Source of the DNA: Thiohalocapsa halophila
Lineage (GTDB): Bacteria > Pseudomonadota > Gammaproteobacteria > Chromatiales > Chromatiaceae
NCBI RefSeq assembly: GCF_016583825.1
Contig: NZ_NRRV01000001.1
Coordinates: 171,983 to 235,982, forward strand
DNA: 64,000 bases
Direction of reading: 5' to 3'
The position numbers and the translations under genes are program-made. The notes below the pieces were generated by a model. The model did not search any database and was not told the origin of the DNA. It worked only from the letters and a program-made list of their open reading frames with translations. Below, one piece after another: positions 1 through 8,517 of this stretch. Position 1 is the stretch's first letter. Each line of letters begins with the position of its first letter.

Positions 1-180
1 ACCCCCATCGACTACCTGGACTTCGCCTCGCCCGTCTCCGGGCTCGGCTCCAAGGTGGGCTTCGATGCCACCAACAAATGGCAAGGCGAGACCACACGCG
101 AGTGGGGACGGCCCATTCGCATGGACGACGCCGTCAAGGCACGCGTCGACGCGCTCTGGCCCGAGCTCGGGCTCGACTGA
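1..180 (+). CDS. ubiD: UbiD, 4-hydroxy-3-polyprenylbenzoate decarboxylase (C-terminal end, partial)
   Basis: The window opens inside this gene; only the last 59 residues are present, read in frame from base 1 to the TGA at 178-180. They carry the strongly conserved UbiD tail: [17 protein letters not shown], then GFDATNKW and REWGRPI. UbiD is the prenylated-FMN-dependent decarboxylase of ubiquinone synthesis. The 2Fe-2S flavin reductase at 4748 is a frequent genomic companion of ubiD in Gammaproteobacteria, although five genes separate them here. No T-tract terminator is visible after the stop. A 13-bp direct repeat (cgcttggtc followed by rgcc) occurs twice near 257-283. Confidence 0.9.
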   Translation, partial: TPIDYLDFASPVSGLGSKVGFDATNKWQGETTREWGRPIRMDDAVKARVDALWPELGLD

Positions 181-354
181 GCCCGGCAGCTCCCCATGGC
201 GCCGGGCTGCCTGCGCGCTGGCGCCGCAGGGCACCAGGGGCAAGCGGACCCGCCGGCGCTTGGTCGGCCCGCTTGGTCAGCCCGCTAGGTGGGCCTGGCG
301 TATACCCGGTCCCGAGCAGCGGGCCAGGTCCGCTGGACCGGCAGCCCGGCCGGC

Positions 355-621
355 TCAGAAACCCCGTTGGGGGCGCTCGGTGCGGGGCCGCGCTTCGTTC
401 ACGGTGAGCTTGCGCCCATCGTGCACGGAGTCGTTCAAGGCCTGGATGGCGTCCCCCGCCTCCGCATCGTTGGGCATGTCCACGAACCCAAAGCCCTTGG
501 ATTGCCCGGAGAACTTGTCCTTGATGACGTCCGCACTCGCCACCTGGCCGAACTCGCTGAACATCTCGCGCAGCTGTTCGTCGGTGACCTGGTATTTCAG
601 ATTGCCTACATAGATCCGCAT
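355..621 (-). CDS. Small RNA-recognition-motif (RRM) RNA-binding protein
   Basis: An 88-residue protein that is essentially one RRM fold. RNP2 is IYVGNL at residues 3-8 and RNP1 is KGFGFVDM at about 42-49; a short basic tail ends in RPQRGF. This matches bacterial single-RRM proteins of the cyanobacterial Rbp / proteobacterial cold-inducible type, which bind single-stranded RNA. The frame stays open further upstream, but the family always begins M-R/K-I-Y-V-G-N, so the ATG at 619-621 is chosen; a GAGAG ribosome-binding-like stretch precedes it. It is a single gene, with about 400 bp of noncoding DNA upstream that could hold a long leader. Confidence 0.9.
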   Translation of the reverse strand: MRIYVGNLKYQVTDEQLREMFSEFGQVASADVIKDKFSGQSKGFGFVDMPNDAEAGDAIQALNDSVHDGRKLTVNEARPRTERPQRGF

Positions 622-1024
622 CGCACTCTCTCGACAGCACCCGTGCATTGACCCCGCTGAGGCGGCCGCCGACCAACGCACAAATCGACGACCGACCAAG
701 AACCACAGTATGGCGGCGCGGCCTGCACGCGGTGCGCGGCGCCTGTCGGCGACAGGCAAGCTCAGCGGGCGGCGGCGAGGATGGATGAGGACTCCGATCG
801 ACGGGCGCGGGCCGATGCGGCGGCAAGGCGGGGCGGGAAGGCTGCGGGCCGGGCGGTCTGCCGCGGCGCCGCTGCCTGGTGGTGTACCGACAGACGGCGG
901 GCGCAGGCTGGAGCCCGAATCAGCACCGTGTCCGCCGTGCGTGCGGCGCAAAGACGGCCTGTTTGGCGTATCGATGGTGGAGCTTCAGCCCGAACCCTGT
1001 GCGCGCTGCGACATGACTCGCAAT
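622..1024. other. Intergenic region upstream of the RRM gene
   Basis: About 400 bp between the permease stop and the RRM start, both on the minus strand. It should contain the RRM promoter and leader. No coding frame here has family-like composition, and no tRNA, clear hairpin-plus-T terminator or repeat was recognised. Confidence 0.5.
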
Positions 1025-2311
1025 CTAGTGCAAGGACTCCGGGGCGTCAACGCAGCCCGGGGTTTTTTCGACGCCGCTGACGGTGAAGCCGGCGTCTTCG
1101 ACGGCCTGCACCAACGCCGGCACCGCGAAGCCGCCGCCGCTGATGCGAACACGCCCGCTCGCCAGATCCGGCGCCGCCTCGTGCACGCGCTCAAGGGCCT
1201 CCAAGGAGCGCTTGACACTGCCAACGCAGTGCTGACAGCTCATTCCCTGCACGTGCAGGACCAGGCCGGCGTCCGGCGCCCCGCCGGCGCCGCCGGGAGC
1301 ACCTGCGGACGCCCGCGCCTGCCAGCGCCGCCATAGCAGATAGCCCAACAGGCCGAGCAGCACCAGCGCGGACAGCGTCGCCAGCAAGCCGCCCCCGTGC
1401 TCGTGGGGCGCATGCAGCACCGGGGCAGCGCTCAGCACCTGGTCGAACAACAGACCAAAGCCCAGGCTCATGACCACCACAGTGCCCAGGTAGAGGCCGA
1501 GCACGCTCGCACCGAGGGTCCGGTAGACGGCGCCGATGGTGGCCACATTGGTTGCCGGGCCTGCCATCAGAAACACCAGCGCCGAGCCGGCGGGCATGCC
1601 GGCGACGATGAGCGAAGCGGCGATGGGCACCGACGCCGTCGTACAGACATACAAGGGTAGCGAAATGGCGAGCACCACCAGCATGCCGACCAGCCCCTGC
1701 GCCCAGGTCTGGCCGACGAAGAAGTCCGCCGGCACCAATGTCGTGATCAGCGCCGCCACCAACACACCGGCGATCAGCCACAGGTCGATGGCCGCGAGCA
1801 GATCGAGCACCGCGTAGCGGATTGCGCCGCTGACGCCCCGGTCGCCGCCCGAGCTGTTGAGGGTGGTCTCGCCGTCGGCGCCCGCCTCCGCCGGCGCCGG
1901 CGTCAGCCGATTCACCAGCACGCCGCCGATGACGCCGGTGACGAAGGCCGCGACCAACTTAAACAGCGCAAAGGGCCAGCCGAGAAAGGCGGCACTCACC
2001 AGAATGGAGTCCACGCCCGTCTGGGGCGTGCTGATCATGAACGATGTCGTCGCACCCGGAGACGCGCCGGACTTGCGCAGCCCCAGGGCCGTCGGGATGA
2101 CACCGCAGGAGCACAGCGGCAGCGGCACCCCCAGCAGCGACGCCCGCACGGTGCTGGCGAGGTCCGGCCGGCTGAGCCGCCGGTGGATGGCCGCCGCCGG
2201 CACATAGACATGCACCAGACCTGCGATGAACAGCCCGAGCAGCAGCGACGGCGACAGCTCCAGCAAGATCTGCCATAGGGCGGCGGGGAAGCGTGCGACG
2301 GCGTCCAACAT
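1025..2311 (-). CDS. SO_0444-family Cu/Zn efflux permease with C-terminal HMA domain
   Basis: A 428-residue polytopic membrane protein. The first ~320 residues form the permease domain (DUF318/ArsP-like) with paired membrane segments, including a GVPLPLCSCGVIPTALGLRK loop whose closely spaced cysteines are typical of this permease family. The C-terminal ~80 residues form a heavy-metal-associated domain with GMSCQHC near 356-362, the CxxC that binds Cu(I) or Zn(II). This fusion is the layout of SO_0444-type Cu/Zn efflux transporters. It stands alone. An inverted repeat lies 54 bp upstream of the ATG and could be a regulator site. The specific metal cannot be read from the sequence. Confidence 0.85.
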   Translation of the reverse strand: MLDAVARFPAALWQILLELSPSLLLGLFIAGLVHVYVPAAAIHRRLSRPDLASTVRASLLGVPLPLCSCGVIPTALGLRKSGASPGATTSFMISTPQTGVDSILVSAAFLGWPFALFKLVAAFVTGVIGGVLVNRLTPAPAEAGADGETTLNSSGGDRGVSGAIRYAVLDLLAAIDLWLIAGVLVAALITTLVPADFFVGQTWAQGLVGMLVVLAISLPLYVCTTASVPIAASLIVAGMPAGSALVFLMAGPATNVATIGAVYRTLGASVLGLYLGTVVVMSLGFGLLFDQVLSAAPVLHAPHEHGGGLLATLSALVLLGLLGYLLWRRWQARASAGAPGGAGGAPDAGLVLHVQGMSCQHCVGSVKRSLEALERVHEAAPDLASGRVRISGGGFAVPALVQAVEDAGFTVSGVEKTPGCVDAPESLH

Positions 2312-2364
2312 AGCAGCGGTAGTCAGCGGCGGGCGTCCGACCCGGTCAAGTCCCTGACAGGGGC

Positions 2365-2380
2365 ATTGGACGCATCCAAT
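2365..2380. promoter_or_regulatory. Inverted repeat upstream of the metal permease
   Basis: A perfect palindrome of 6-bp arms around a 4-bp centre (ATTGGA cgca TCCAAT), 54 bp ahead of the permease ATG on the minus strand. Its position fits an operator or leader hairpin for a metal-responsive regulator. The regulator is unknown. Confidence 0.3.
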
Positions 2381-2414
2381 TCAATCTGTCTAAAGCAGCA
2401 GCACCTTTGACGCG

Positions 2415-2696
2415 TTAATCGGCGGCACGTTCCTCGTAGCGCTCCCGCGCTTGGCGCTCCTTCTCTTTTTCGTGCTGGTCGTAGGCATAGCCGCCGAGGG
2501 CGCCGGCGGCGGCACCGATGAGCGCGCCCTTACCGGCATCGGCGCTGGCCGAGCCGATGGCGGCACCGGTAGCCGCGCCCGCCGCGGCACCGCTGGTGGT
2601 GCGGGAGGCCGTGGTGGTGCCACAGCCGCTGACGACGAGTGCGGCGAGCACAGCGGCCAGGGCGAACTTGATAGGGAGTGCGAGGGTTACGGGCAT
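2415..2696 (-). CDS. Glycine-zipper outer-membrane-type lipoprotein
   Basis: A 93-residue protein with a lipoprotein signal peptide: a hydrophobic stretch at 10-22, then VVSGC with the lipidated Cys at 25. A glycine-zipper segment follows (repeated GAAxGAAxG between residues 36 and 70), then GGYAYDQHEKEKERQ and a charged tail. This is the architecture of small YMGG/OmpA-like glycine-zipper lipoproteins. The next gene upstream (2805-3041) is a paralogue sharing the GCGTTT start of the mature protein, the zipper and the YxxDQHEK ending, so the pair looks like a tandem duplication. The function of these proteins is poorly known. Confidence 0.8.
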   Translation of the reverse strand: MPVTLALPIKFALAAVLAALVVSGCGTTTASRTTSGAAAGAATGAAIGSASADAGKGALIGAAAGALGGYAYDQHEKEKERQARERYEERAAD

Positions 2697-2804
2697 AGGG
2701 GTGAAACCTCCGAAGTGGGCGCATGGTGCGCCGGCGCGGGGCTTCCCGCGCCGGCGGCGAGGGCCCCGCGCGGGGCGCTCGCGGCGTCAGTGCAGCGGGC
2801 ACGT

Positions 2805-3041
2805 CTAGTCGATGTTGCCCTTTTCGTGCTGGTCGAACAGGTAGCCGCCTAGGGCGCCGGCGCCGGCACCGATGAGCGCGCCCCTGCCGGCATTGGCACT
2901 CAGCGAGCCGATGGCCGCACCAGTGGCAGCCCCGAAGAGCGCACTGGAGCCTGCCCGCTCGCCGGTGGTGGTGCCACACCCGACCAGCAGCAGTGCGACC
3001 GCCGCGAAAAAAATAGTTGCGGTTTTAGTCATCTCGATCAA
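2805..3041 (-). CDS. Glycine-zipper lipoprotein, paralogue of the adjacent gene
   Basis: A 78-residue protein with a lipobox LLVGC (Cys 22), a glycine-zipper core (GAATGAAIGSLSANAGRGAL) and the ending GGYLFDQHEKGNID. It shares the zipper spacing and GTTT/DQHEK flanks with the downstream paralogue but lacks that protein's charged tail. Translation could start at the first ATG (3041) or at M4 (3032); both give a normal signal peptide. The two genes are about 108 bp apart on the same strand and may be co-transcribed. Confidence 0.75.
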   Translation of the reverse strand: MIEMTKTATIFFAAVALLLVGCGTTTGERAGSSALFGAATGAAIGSLSANAGRGALIGAGAGALGGYLFDQHEKGNID

Positions 3042-3063
3042 CTCCGATGGCTGCTAAGGACGA

Positions 3064-3459
3064 TCAGGGACAGGGATAGCGCGCCGCCAGCGCTCGCACC
3101 AGGCCGACGACAGGCAGCTCGCCCATGCGCTCGGCATCGTCCTTGCTGGCTTCCACCCAGCTCAGAAAGGCGCGGCGACCGTCGCCGATGGTAGCGTCGT
3201 CGGGATAGCAGATCAGCCGCTTCATCTGCTCCCGATCGCTGACGGCATCATGGTATTGCACGGACGCCTCGATGAAGGCGCGGCATGCGAAGGTCGCTGC
3301 AATGTGCTCGGGCTGCTCTGGTGTGGTCGCGCACACCGCATAGAGGTCTGCGGTGGTATCGAAGTCGAAATCCTCGTCCTGCACGGCCTGGGCCGGCGCG
3401 GCGGTCAGACCGAGCACCCAGATGGCGGCCAAGGCAAGATACATGTGGCGGGCCTGCAT
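3064..3459 (-). CDS. Secreted Rap1a/Tai-type (immunity-fold) protein
   Basis: A 131-residue protein with a cleavable signal peptide (cleavage expected after AAPAQA, about residue 25). The mature domain has the spacing of the Rap1a/Tai family: DLYAVC, then ACRAFIEASVQYHDAV, LICYPDDATIGDGRRAFLSW, and a final YPCP, with cysteines positioned for disulfides. Founding members neutralise type VI amidase effectors in the periplasm, but many family members are orphans like this one, with no amidase or T6SS gene nearby. An immunity role is therefore not supported by context. The preceding lipoprotein gene starts 22 bp downstream of its stop. Confidence 0.7.
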   Translation of the reverse strand: MQARHMYLALAAIWVLGLTAAPAQAVQDEDFDFDTTADLYAVCATTPEQPEHIAATFACRAFIEASVQYHDAVSDREQMKRLICYPDDATIGDGRRAFLSWVEASKDDAERMGELPVVGLVRALAARYPCP

Positions 3460-3557
3460 GGCATGACTCCCAAAATGCTGTCGCTAGATCGTTCTGCTCG
3501 GTGGCACGCACCGCGTCGCCAGTCCGCCCACCGCGCCTGGATCATGCTCCCAGCACA

Positions 3558-3602
3558 CCGGTGGGAACAAGCCTGCCGGTGGGAACAAGCGTGCCGGTGG
3601 GA
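3558..3602. repeat. 18-bp tandem repeat, 2.5 copies
   Basis: The unit ccggtgggaacaagcctg occurs at 3558-3575 and 3576-3593 (one difference), with a partial third copy after it. It lies in the 196-bp gap between the SDR gene and the Rap1a-like gene, so in the likely promoter region of the latter. Function unknown. Confidence 0.7.
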
Positions 3603-3655
3603 CAAAGGCAGCCCGGCGCCGGGCTCTTGGGCTCTTGGGCCCTGCTGTCGGGCCC

Positions 3656-4531
3656 TCAGCCAGCGGGAAAGCACGCCGCCAAGCCCGCCTCCAGGGTCGG
3701 GTAGCGCAGCTCGATGCTCAGCTCATCGAGCAGCTTGTGGTTGCTGAGGCGCCGCGACTCCCGCAGGTACGATAGCATGCCCGCCGAGACCCGGCCCGGC
3801 GCCTGCGCCAGCGGAATCTGCGGCGGCGCCTCCACGCCCGCGGCCGCCGCGACGCTCAGAAAATAATCCGTCATCGTGCTCGGATGGCCGTCGCAGACAT
3901 TGTAGAGACTGCCGTCCGGTGCGCGCTCCATCGCCGCCAGGCAGATACGCACCAGATCCTCTGCATGGATGCGGTTCGACCAGGGCGCCTCGTCGGCGGC
4001 CACCACGGGCTGACCGGTTTCGATGCGGGCCAGTGGCAGCCGATCACAGGCGTAGATGCCCGCCACCCGCAGGATGACCAGCTCGCCGCCGCCTGCTGCG
4101 TGCCAGGCGCGCAGGCGCTCCTCGGCATCCCAGCGGCGCAGCGCCCGGTCCGCGGCGGGCTGCGGGGTCCGGGTCTCGTCCACCCAGTCGCCGCCGCAGT
4201 CACCATAGACCCCGGTGGTGCCCACATACACCAGCCGCCGCGGCTGACCGCGCTCGGCGAAGGTCTGGATGAGGCGCGCCGTGAGCGGGTCCTCGCGACC
4301 CTCGCCTGGGGGCGGCGCCAGGTGAAAAACGTCGGCACCCGCGGTGTCGAGGCGCTCCAGCGGGTCCTCCAGCAGGTCGCGCTGTAGGGGGCGGATGCCG
4401 AGGGCCGGCAGCCGTGCCGCACTCTCGGCGCTGCGCACCACGCCAGTGACCGGATTGCCGCCGCCGGCGAGGCGGGCGCCGAGCGCACGGCCGATGTAGC
4501 CGCAGCCGATGATGATCACGATCTTGCTCAC
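3656..4531 (-). CDS. SDR-family NAD-dependent epimerase/dehydratase-like protein (YeeZ-type)
   Basis: A 291-residue Rossmann protein. The dinucleotide-binding motif GCGYIG is at residues 9-14 after a hydrophobic first strand, followed by VYVGTTGVYGDCGGDW and a substrate half ending LRYPTLEAGLAACF. The GCGYIG start and the VGTTGVYGD motif are typical of the YeeZ/atypical extended SDR group, whose substrate is unknown. The catalytic YxxxK of classical SDRs is not evident, as is common in this group. It is transcribed divergently from the flavin reductase at 4748. Confidence 0.75.
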   Translation of the reverse strand: MSKIVIIIGCGYIGRALGARLAGGGNPVTGVVRSAESAARLPALGIRPLQRDLLEDPLERLDTAGADVFHLAPPPGEGREDPLTARLIQTFAERGQPRRLVYVGTTGVYGDCGGDWVDETRTPQPAADRALRRWDAEERLRAWHAAGGGELVILRVAGIYACDRLPLARIETGQPVVAADEAPWSNRIHAEDLVRICLAAMERAPDGSLYNVCDGHPSTMTDYFLSVAAAAGVEAPPQIPLAQAPGRVSAGMLSYLRESRRLSNHKLLDELSIELRYPTLEAGLAACFPAG

Positions 4532-4543
4532 TCCTGCACTAGG

Positions 4544-4577
4544 TTGGGGCTGAAAAAAGCTTGGGGCTGAAAAAACC
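4544..4577. repeat. 17-bp tandem duplication with A-tracts
   Basis: Two adjacent copies of ttggggctgaaaaaa plus two bases (4544-4560 and 4561-4577) in the divergent promoter region of the SDR and reductase genes. The A6 tracts are 17 bp apart, so they are not exactly helically phased. It may be a promoter-region duplication. Confidence 0.7.
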
Positions 4578-4747
4578 GGACGGCTCGCCGCGGCCCGCGG
4601 CTCACGCCGGCGTCAACGGCGGTCGGGGCCGACGCGGCCTGCGGGGCTTGCGCGGCGGCCCGCTCATCGCGACATGGTAAGGTCCGCGCCCGTCGTCACA
4701 ATGCTTGCAGACCGCACCCAAGCGGGTGCGGCCGGGAGTTTCAGGCC

Positions 4748-5767
4748 ATGCGCTACACCATCAGTACCGAGCCCGCCGGCCACGAGTTCAGGGTCGAGCC
4801 CGGGCAGACCGTGCTCGAGGCCGCCATCGCCCAGCGCATCGGTCTGCCCTATGGCTGCCGCGACGGCAAGTGCGGCAGCTGCACCGCCCAGCTCCTCGCC
4901 GGCCGTGTCGGCTACCCCAGCGGCAAGACCGAGGCCCTGTCCGGGCAGCCGCAGGGCGCCTGCCTCACCTGCCAGGCGGTGCCGGAGACCGACATCGCGC
5001 TGCGTGTCGCCGAGCTCGAGACCGTGGCCGACATCGAGGTGCGCATCCTGCCCTGCCGCGTGGCCGACAAGACCCAGCTCAATCACGACGTGATGCGCCT
5101 GCGGCTCAAGCTGCCGGAAACCCAGCGACTGCAGTTCCTGGCCGGGCAGTACCTGGAGTTCATCCTCGCCGACGGCCGCAAGCGCGCCTTCTCCATTGCC
5201 AACGCGCCGCATGACGACGCGCTGATGGAGCTGCATGTGCGCCGGGTGCCGGGCGGCGAGTTCACGGATTTCATCTTCGATGAGCTGAAAGAGCGCACCG
5301 TTCTGCGCATCCAGGGGCCGCTCGGCAGCTTCGTGCTGCGTGAGCAGTCCGACCGGCCCATGCTCTTCATCGGCGGCGGCACCGGCTTCGCCCCCATCAA
5401 GGGGCTGCTGGAGCATGCCTTGCACATGGGGATCACCCGGCCCATGACCCTATACTGGGGCGCGCGCGCCGAGCGCGACCTCTACCTGCCCGAGCTGCCC
5501 CGGCGCTGGGCGCAAGAGCACCCAAGCTTCCGCTATGTGCCGGTGCTCTCCCAACCTGACCCCGACTGGACCGGCCGCCGGGGCTATGTCCACGAGGCGG
5601 TACTGGAAGACCATCCGGACATCGCCGACTACGACGTCTACATGAGCGGCCCGCCGGTGATGGTCGAGGCCGGGCGTGCCGCCTTCGAGGCCCGCGGCCT
5701 GTCGCCGGATCACGTCTTCTCGGATGCCTTCGAGTACGCCGCCGACAGCCCGAGCTTCAAAGGCTGA
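4748..5767 (+). CDS. 2Fe-2S/FAD/NAD(P)H reductase (CDP-6-deoxy-delta-3,4-glucoseen reductase-like)
   Basis: A 339-residue three-domain electron-transfer protein. Residues 1-90 are a plant-type ferredoxin domain with Cys 37, 42, 45 and 75 (PYGCRDGKCGSC ... LTC). The FAD-binding barrel spans ~100-200 and includes RKRAFSIANAP. The NAD(P) domain runs from ~200 with MLFIGGGTGFAPIKGLLE and ends in YMSGPPVMVE. Proteins of this layout next to ubiD are usually annotated as CDP-glucoseen reductase but probably supply electrons to another enzyme, possibly in quinone synthesis; the substrate is not proven. A GGGAG sequence 10 bp before the ATG supports the start. Confidence 0.85.
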   Translation: MRYTISTEPAGHEFRVEPGQTVLEAAIAQRIGLPYGCRDGKCGSCTAQLLAGRVGYPSGKTEALSGQPQGACLTCQAVPETDIALRVAELETVADIEVRILPCRVADKTQLNHDVMRLRLKLPETQRLQFLAGQYLEFILADGRKRAFSIANAPHDDALMELHVRRVPGGEFTDFIFDELKERTVLRIQGPLGSFVLREQSDRPMLFIGGGTGFAPIKGLLEHALHMGITRPMTLYWGARAERDLYLPELPRRWAQEHPSFRYVPVLSQPDPDWTGRRGYVHEAVLEDHPDIADYDVYMSGPPVMVEAGRAAFEARGLSPDHVFSDAFEYAADSPSFKG

Positions 5768-5891
5768 GCCGAGTCTGGGCAGGCTGAGCCGCGGGGCATT
5801 CGCAACCCCTTGTGCACAGCCATTAGGGTTCGGAGACCGTTTGCAATGGCGATGACGATCCCCGATCAGGAGCTTGAGCCTATAGCTAGCC

Positions 5892-6611
5892 TCAGCGCAC
5901 CGGCGCCGCGCGCGGCGGCGCTTGCACCCGGGGCTCGGTGCGCGCCGGCAGCGACGGCCTAGCGCTCCGCAGGCGGGCGCGCAGTGCCGCCAGCTTAGCC
6001 GCCAGGACCGCGCCGGGCCGGTCCGGGGGACGGTGCGGCGCCGCAGCCAGGCGCTGCGCCGCAACCAGGGCCGCGTCCAGCAGCAGCAGGTCATCCGCCG
6101 CCGCCGCCGCGGCCGCCACATCCAGCTGATCCCGCAAGAGCTGCTTACTCGCGGCAGGCGCCCCGGGCGGCCGCCAGGTGCGTGACGGCGGCAGTCGCGC
6201 CGCGTCCCGCGCCAATGCCGCAAGCCTAGCCGCGAGCTCGGCGCGCTCCACACGCGAGAGGCTGCGGCGCAGGCCGGCGGACAGGCCCTGCGGCGCCCGC
6301 CCCGGGCCGCCATCCGCGGCACCGTCCGGCGCCTGCGCTGGATCTGCCGACGGCTCTTCATCCGCGGCCGCGGCCAGGGCCGCCGCCCGCTCCGCGAGCG
6401 CAGCCTCCGCCGCCTGTACCCGAGCCATCAGGCGCCGCTGCTCCTGCGCGGCGGCGGCGACGGACGCACGCATCTGCTCCAAGCCGGTACGCAGGCCGCT
6501 GCGGTAGAGCTGAGCGGTGACCACGGTGCCGAGGGCCAGCAGCACCAACAACACGGAAATCAGCAGCAGTGGCCAGCGCCGCCGGCGTGCGCCCTTGGCG
6601 CCAGCGCTCAC
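5892..6611 (-). CDS. hemX: HemX-like membrane-anchored coiled-coil protein
   Basis: A 239-residue protein with a basic N-terminus, one membrane helix (about 15-37, WPLLLISVLLVLLALG...) and a long Ala/Arg/Glu-rich coiled coil. It occupies the hemX position of the hemCDX operon and has the same topology as the uroporphyrinogen-III methyltransferase-like HemX of enterobacteria, but is much shorter (family usually about 350-400 residues) and shows no methyltransferase motif. A GTG at 6609-6611 is chosen as start because it overlaps the hemD TGA as GTGA, giving translational coupling. Its function in haem synthesis is unproven in the family. Confidence 0.65.
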   Translation of the reverse strand: MSAGAKGARRRRWPLLLISVLLVLLALGTVVTAQLYRSGLRTGLEQMRASVAAAAQEQRRLMARVQAAEAALAERAAALAAAADEEPSADPAQAPDGAADGGPGRAPQGLSAGLRRSLSRVERAELAARLAALARDAARLPPSRTWRPPGAPAASKQLLRDQLDVAAAAAAADDLLLLDAALVAAQRLAAAPHRPPDRPGAVLAAKLAALRARLRSARPSLPARTEPRVQAPPRAAPVR

Positions 6612-7462
6612 GGCGGCTCCACCCCGCCGGCCTCGCGGCCCGTTGCCGATGCTTGCGCAGCCAGCGCACACACCGCCGCCAGCATGCCGGCGTCATCGGG
6701 CTGCGGGGCGACGGCGAGCCGGGTGAAGCCGAGCCCGCGGGCGGTCTCGGCATTGCGGGCACTCAGCACGGCCAGCGGCAGCCCCTTGAGCCAGGCATGG
6801 GCCGCGGCGGGCACCAGCGCCAGCAGGTTGTGCAGCACCTCGTCGCTGGTGGCCGTGACGACGCCGAGGGTGCTCCGCCACTGCGCGAGCGCCACACCGG
6901 CGTCCGCCGCTGGCAGCCCGCGCCGATAGACCTCGGCGTAGTGCACCTCGGCGCCGCGCTCGCCCAGCGTCTTGCCGAGCAGCGCCCGCCCGCCCTCGCC
7001 GCGGACGATGAGCACGCGCCGGCCCGTCACCTGTTGCAGTGCCGGCAGCGCCAGCAGGGCCTCACTGTCGAAGCCGGCCGCGGGCACCAGCGACGGCGCC
7101 AGCCCCGCGGCCTGCATGGCCTTGGCGGTGGCGCGGCCCACCGCGGCGAGCTGAATGTGCTCGCCGCGGTGGGCCGCCGGCGCGAGGCGCAGCGCCTGCT
7201 CGACGGCATTGCGGCTGATGAAGACCATCAGGTCCCAGCGCGCCGCCAGCAGTGCAGCGGCGGCGTCCGGGGCCGCCGGCGGCTGGATCTCGACGCTGGG
7301 GAAGCGCACCGGCTCACCGCCGGCGGCGGCCACCAGCCGGCACAGCCCCTCGGCCTGGGCGGCCGGGCGGGTCACCAGTACGCCGCAGCCGCCGAGGTCG
7401 CAGTCAGGTGGTGGCGACGGGTCGCCCGGGCGGCCGTGCGCTGGCACTGCGCGCTCGCTCAT
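6608..7462 (-). CDS. hemD: Uroporphyrinogen-III synthase HemD
   Basis: A 284-residue cytosolic enzyme that closes hydroxymethylbilane to uroporphyrinogen III with D-ring inversion. The sequence shows the family's VLVTRPAAQAEGL start, then FPSVEIQPP, MVFISRNAVEQAL, LAAVGRATAKAM, VLIVRGEGGRALL and a late VVTATSDEVLHNLL stretch, consistent with the two-domain fold. The ATG at 7460-7462 lies 10 bp after the hemC stop; a longer in-frame extension would run into hemC and is rejected. It overlaps the hemX start by 4 bp, indicating a coupled hemC-hemD-hemX operon. Confidence 0.9.
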   Translation of the reverse strand: MSERAVPAHGRPGDPSPPPDCDLGGCGVLVTRPAAQAEGLCRLVAAAGGEPVRFPSVEIQPPAAPDAAAALLAARWDLMVFISRNAVEQALRLAPAAHRGEHIQLAAVGRATAKAMQAAGLAPSLVPAAGFDSEALLALPALQQVTGRRVLIVRGEGGRALLGKTLGERGAEVHYAEVYRRGLPAADAGVALAQWRSTLGVVTATSDEVLHNLLALVPAAAHAWLKGLPLAVLSARNAETARGLGFTRLAVAPQPDDAGMLAAVCALAAQASATGREAGGVEPP

Positions 7463-7472
7463 GGCCGCTCCG

Positions 7473-8399
7473 TCAGGCCTCGCGTAGGTCCGCCAGGATG
7501 GCGTCCGCCCCCTGGCCGGTGAGCTCATCGGCGAGGCGCTCGCCGAGGGCCTCGGCCTCCGCGACGGGCGCCCGGCCCTCGGCGCGCAGCACCTGCTTGC
7601 CGTCCGGCGTGCCGACGAGGCCGCGCATGAACAGCCCGCCGTCCTCGTGCACCGCATGGCCGGCGATAGGCACCTGGCAGCCGCCCTGGAGCTTGGCGTT
7701 CATGGCCCGCTCCGCGCGCACCCGCTCGGCGGTGGCCTGGTGGTGCAGGGGCTCGATGAGGGCATGCACGCGGGCGTCGTCGCTGCGGCACTCGATGCCG
7801 ATGGCGCCCTGGCCGATGGCGGGCAGGCTGTCCGCGGCGGAAATCTGCGCGCGGATGCGCTCGGCGAAGCCGAGCCGCTTGAGGCCGGCGGCGGCGAGGA
7901 TGATGGCATCGTAGACGCCGTCGTCGAGCTTGCGCAGGCGGGTGTTGACATTGCCGCGCAGGGGCTCGATGCGCAGGTCCGGGCGGCGGGCGGCGAGCTG
8001 GCACTGGCGGCGCAGGCTGGAGGTGCCGACACAGGCGCCCTCGGGCAGCTCGTCCAATGAGCCGTAGCGATTGGACACGAAGGCGTCCAGCGGGTCTTCG
8101 CGGTCCATGATCACCGCCAGATGCAGCCCCGGCGGGAAGTCCACCGGCACGTCCTTCATGGAGTGCACGGCGATGTCGGCGGTGCCCTCCAGCATGCCCT
8201 GCTCCAGCTCCTTCACGAACAGCCCCTTGCCGCCCACCTTGGCCAGGGGCGCATCCAGGATCTTGTCGCCGCGCGTGGTCATGCCGACGATCTCGACGGC
8301 GAGGTCCGGGTGCAGCCGCGTCAGCAGCGCCGACGCGTGCTCGGCCTGCCACATGGCGAGGGGGGATTTGCGGGTGGCGATCTTCAGGGTGTCGGGCAT
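7473..8399 (-). CDS. hemC: Porphobilinogen deaminase (hydroxymethylbilane synthase) HemC
   Basis: A 308-residue cytosolic enzyme joining four porphobilinogens into hydroxymethylbilane. Conserved stretches are [14 protein letters not shown] near the N-terminus, HSMKDVP, RRQCQL, and [13 protein letters not shown], whose Cys carries the dipyrromethane cofactor. The ATG starting [12 protein letters not shown] is preferred over an ATG 11 codons upstream because the family begins just ahead of KIATR. It is the first gene of the hemCDX operon and follows algR after 118 bp, the usual gammaproteobacterial order. Confidence 0.95.
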   Translation of the reverse strand: MPDTLKIATRKSPLAMWQAEHASALLTRLHPDLAVEIVGMTTRGDKILDAPLAKVGGKGLFVKELEQGMLEGTADIAVHSMKDVPVDFPPGLHLAVIMDREDPLDAFVSNRYGSLDELPEGACVGTSSLRRQCQLAARRPDLRIEPLRGNVNTRLRKLDDGVYDAIILAAAGLKRLGFAERIRAQISAADSLPAIGQGAIGIECRSDDARVHALIEPLHHQATAERVRAERAMNAKLQGGCQVPIAGHAVHEDGGLFMRGLVGTPDGKQVLRAEGRAPVAEAEALGERLADELTGQGADAILADLREA

Positions 8400-8517
8400 G
8401 GATGATTTCCGGCAGTCGGTTCTCGGTGGCACGGGCCAGCCGGCGGCGCGCCGGCTCCGGGCCGCCGGCGGGAGCGGGCGCCGCGGCCGCGGTGGTCCGT
8501 GGAATCAGCCATGGCCG

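Noticed and set aside
1053..1072. A GC stretch followed by T6 that looks like a plus-strand terminator.
   Set aside because: It lies within the coding end of the minus-strand permease, and no plus-strand gene precedes it.
3064..3459. The Rap1a/Tai-like protein as evidence of a type VI secretion immunity locus.
   Set aside because: No amidase effector or T6SS gene is nearby, and orphan members of this fold are widespread.
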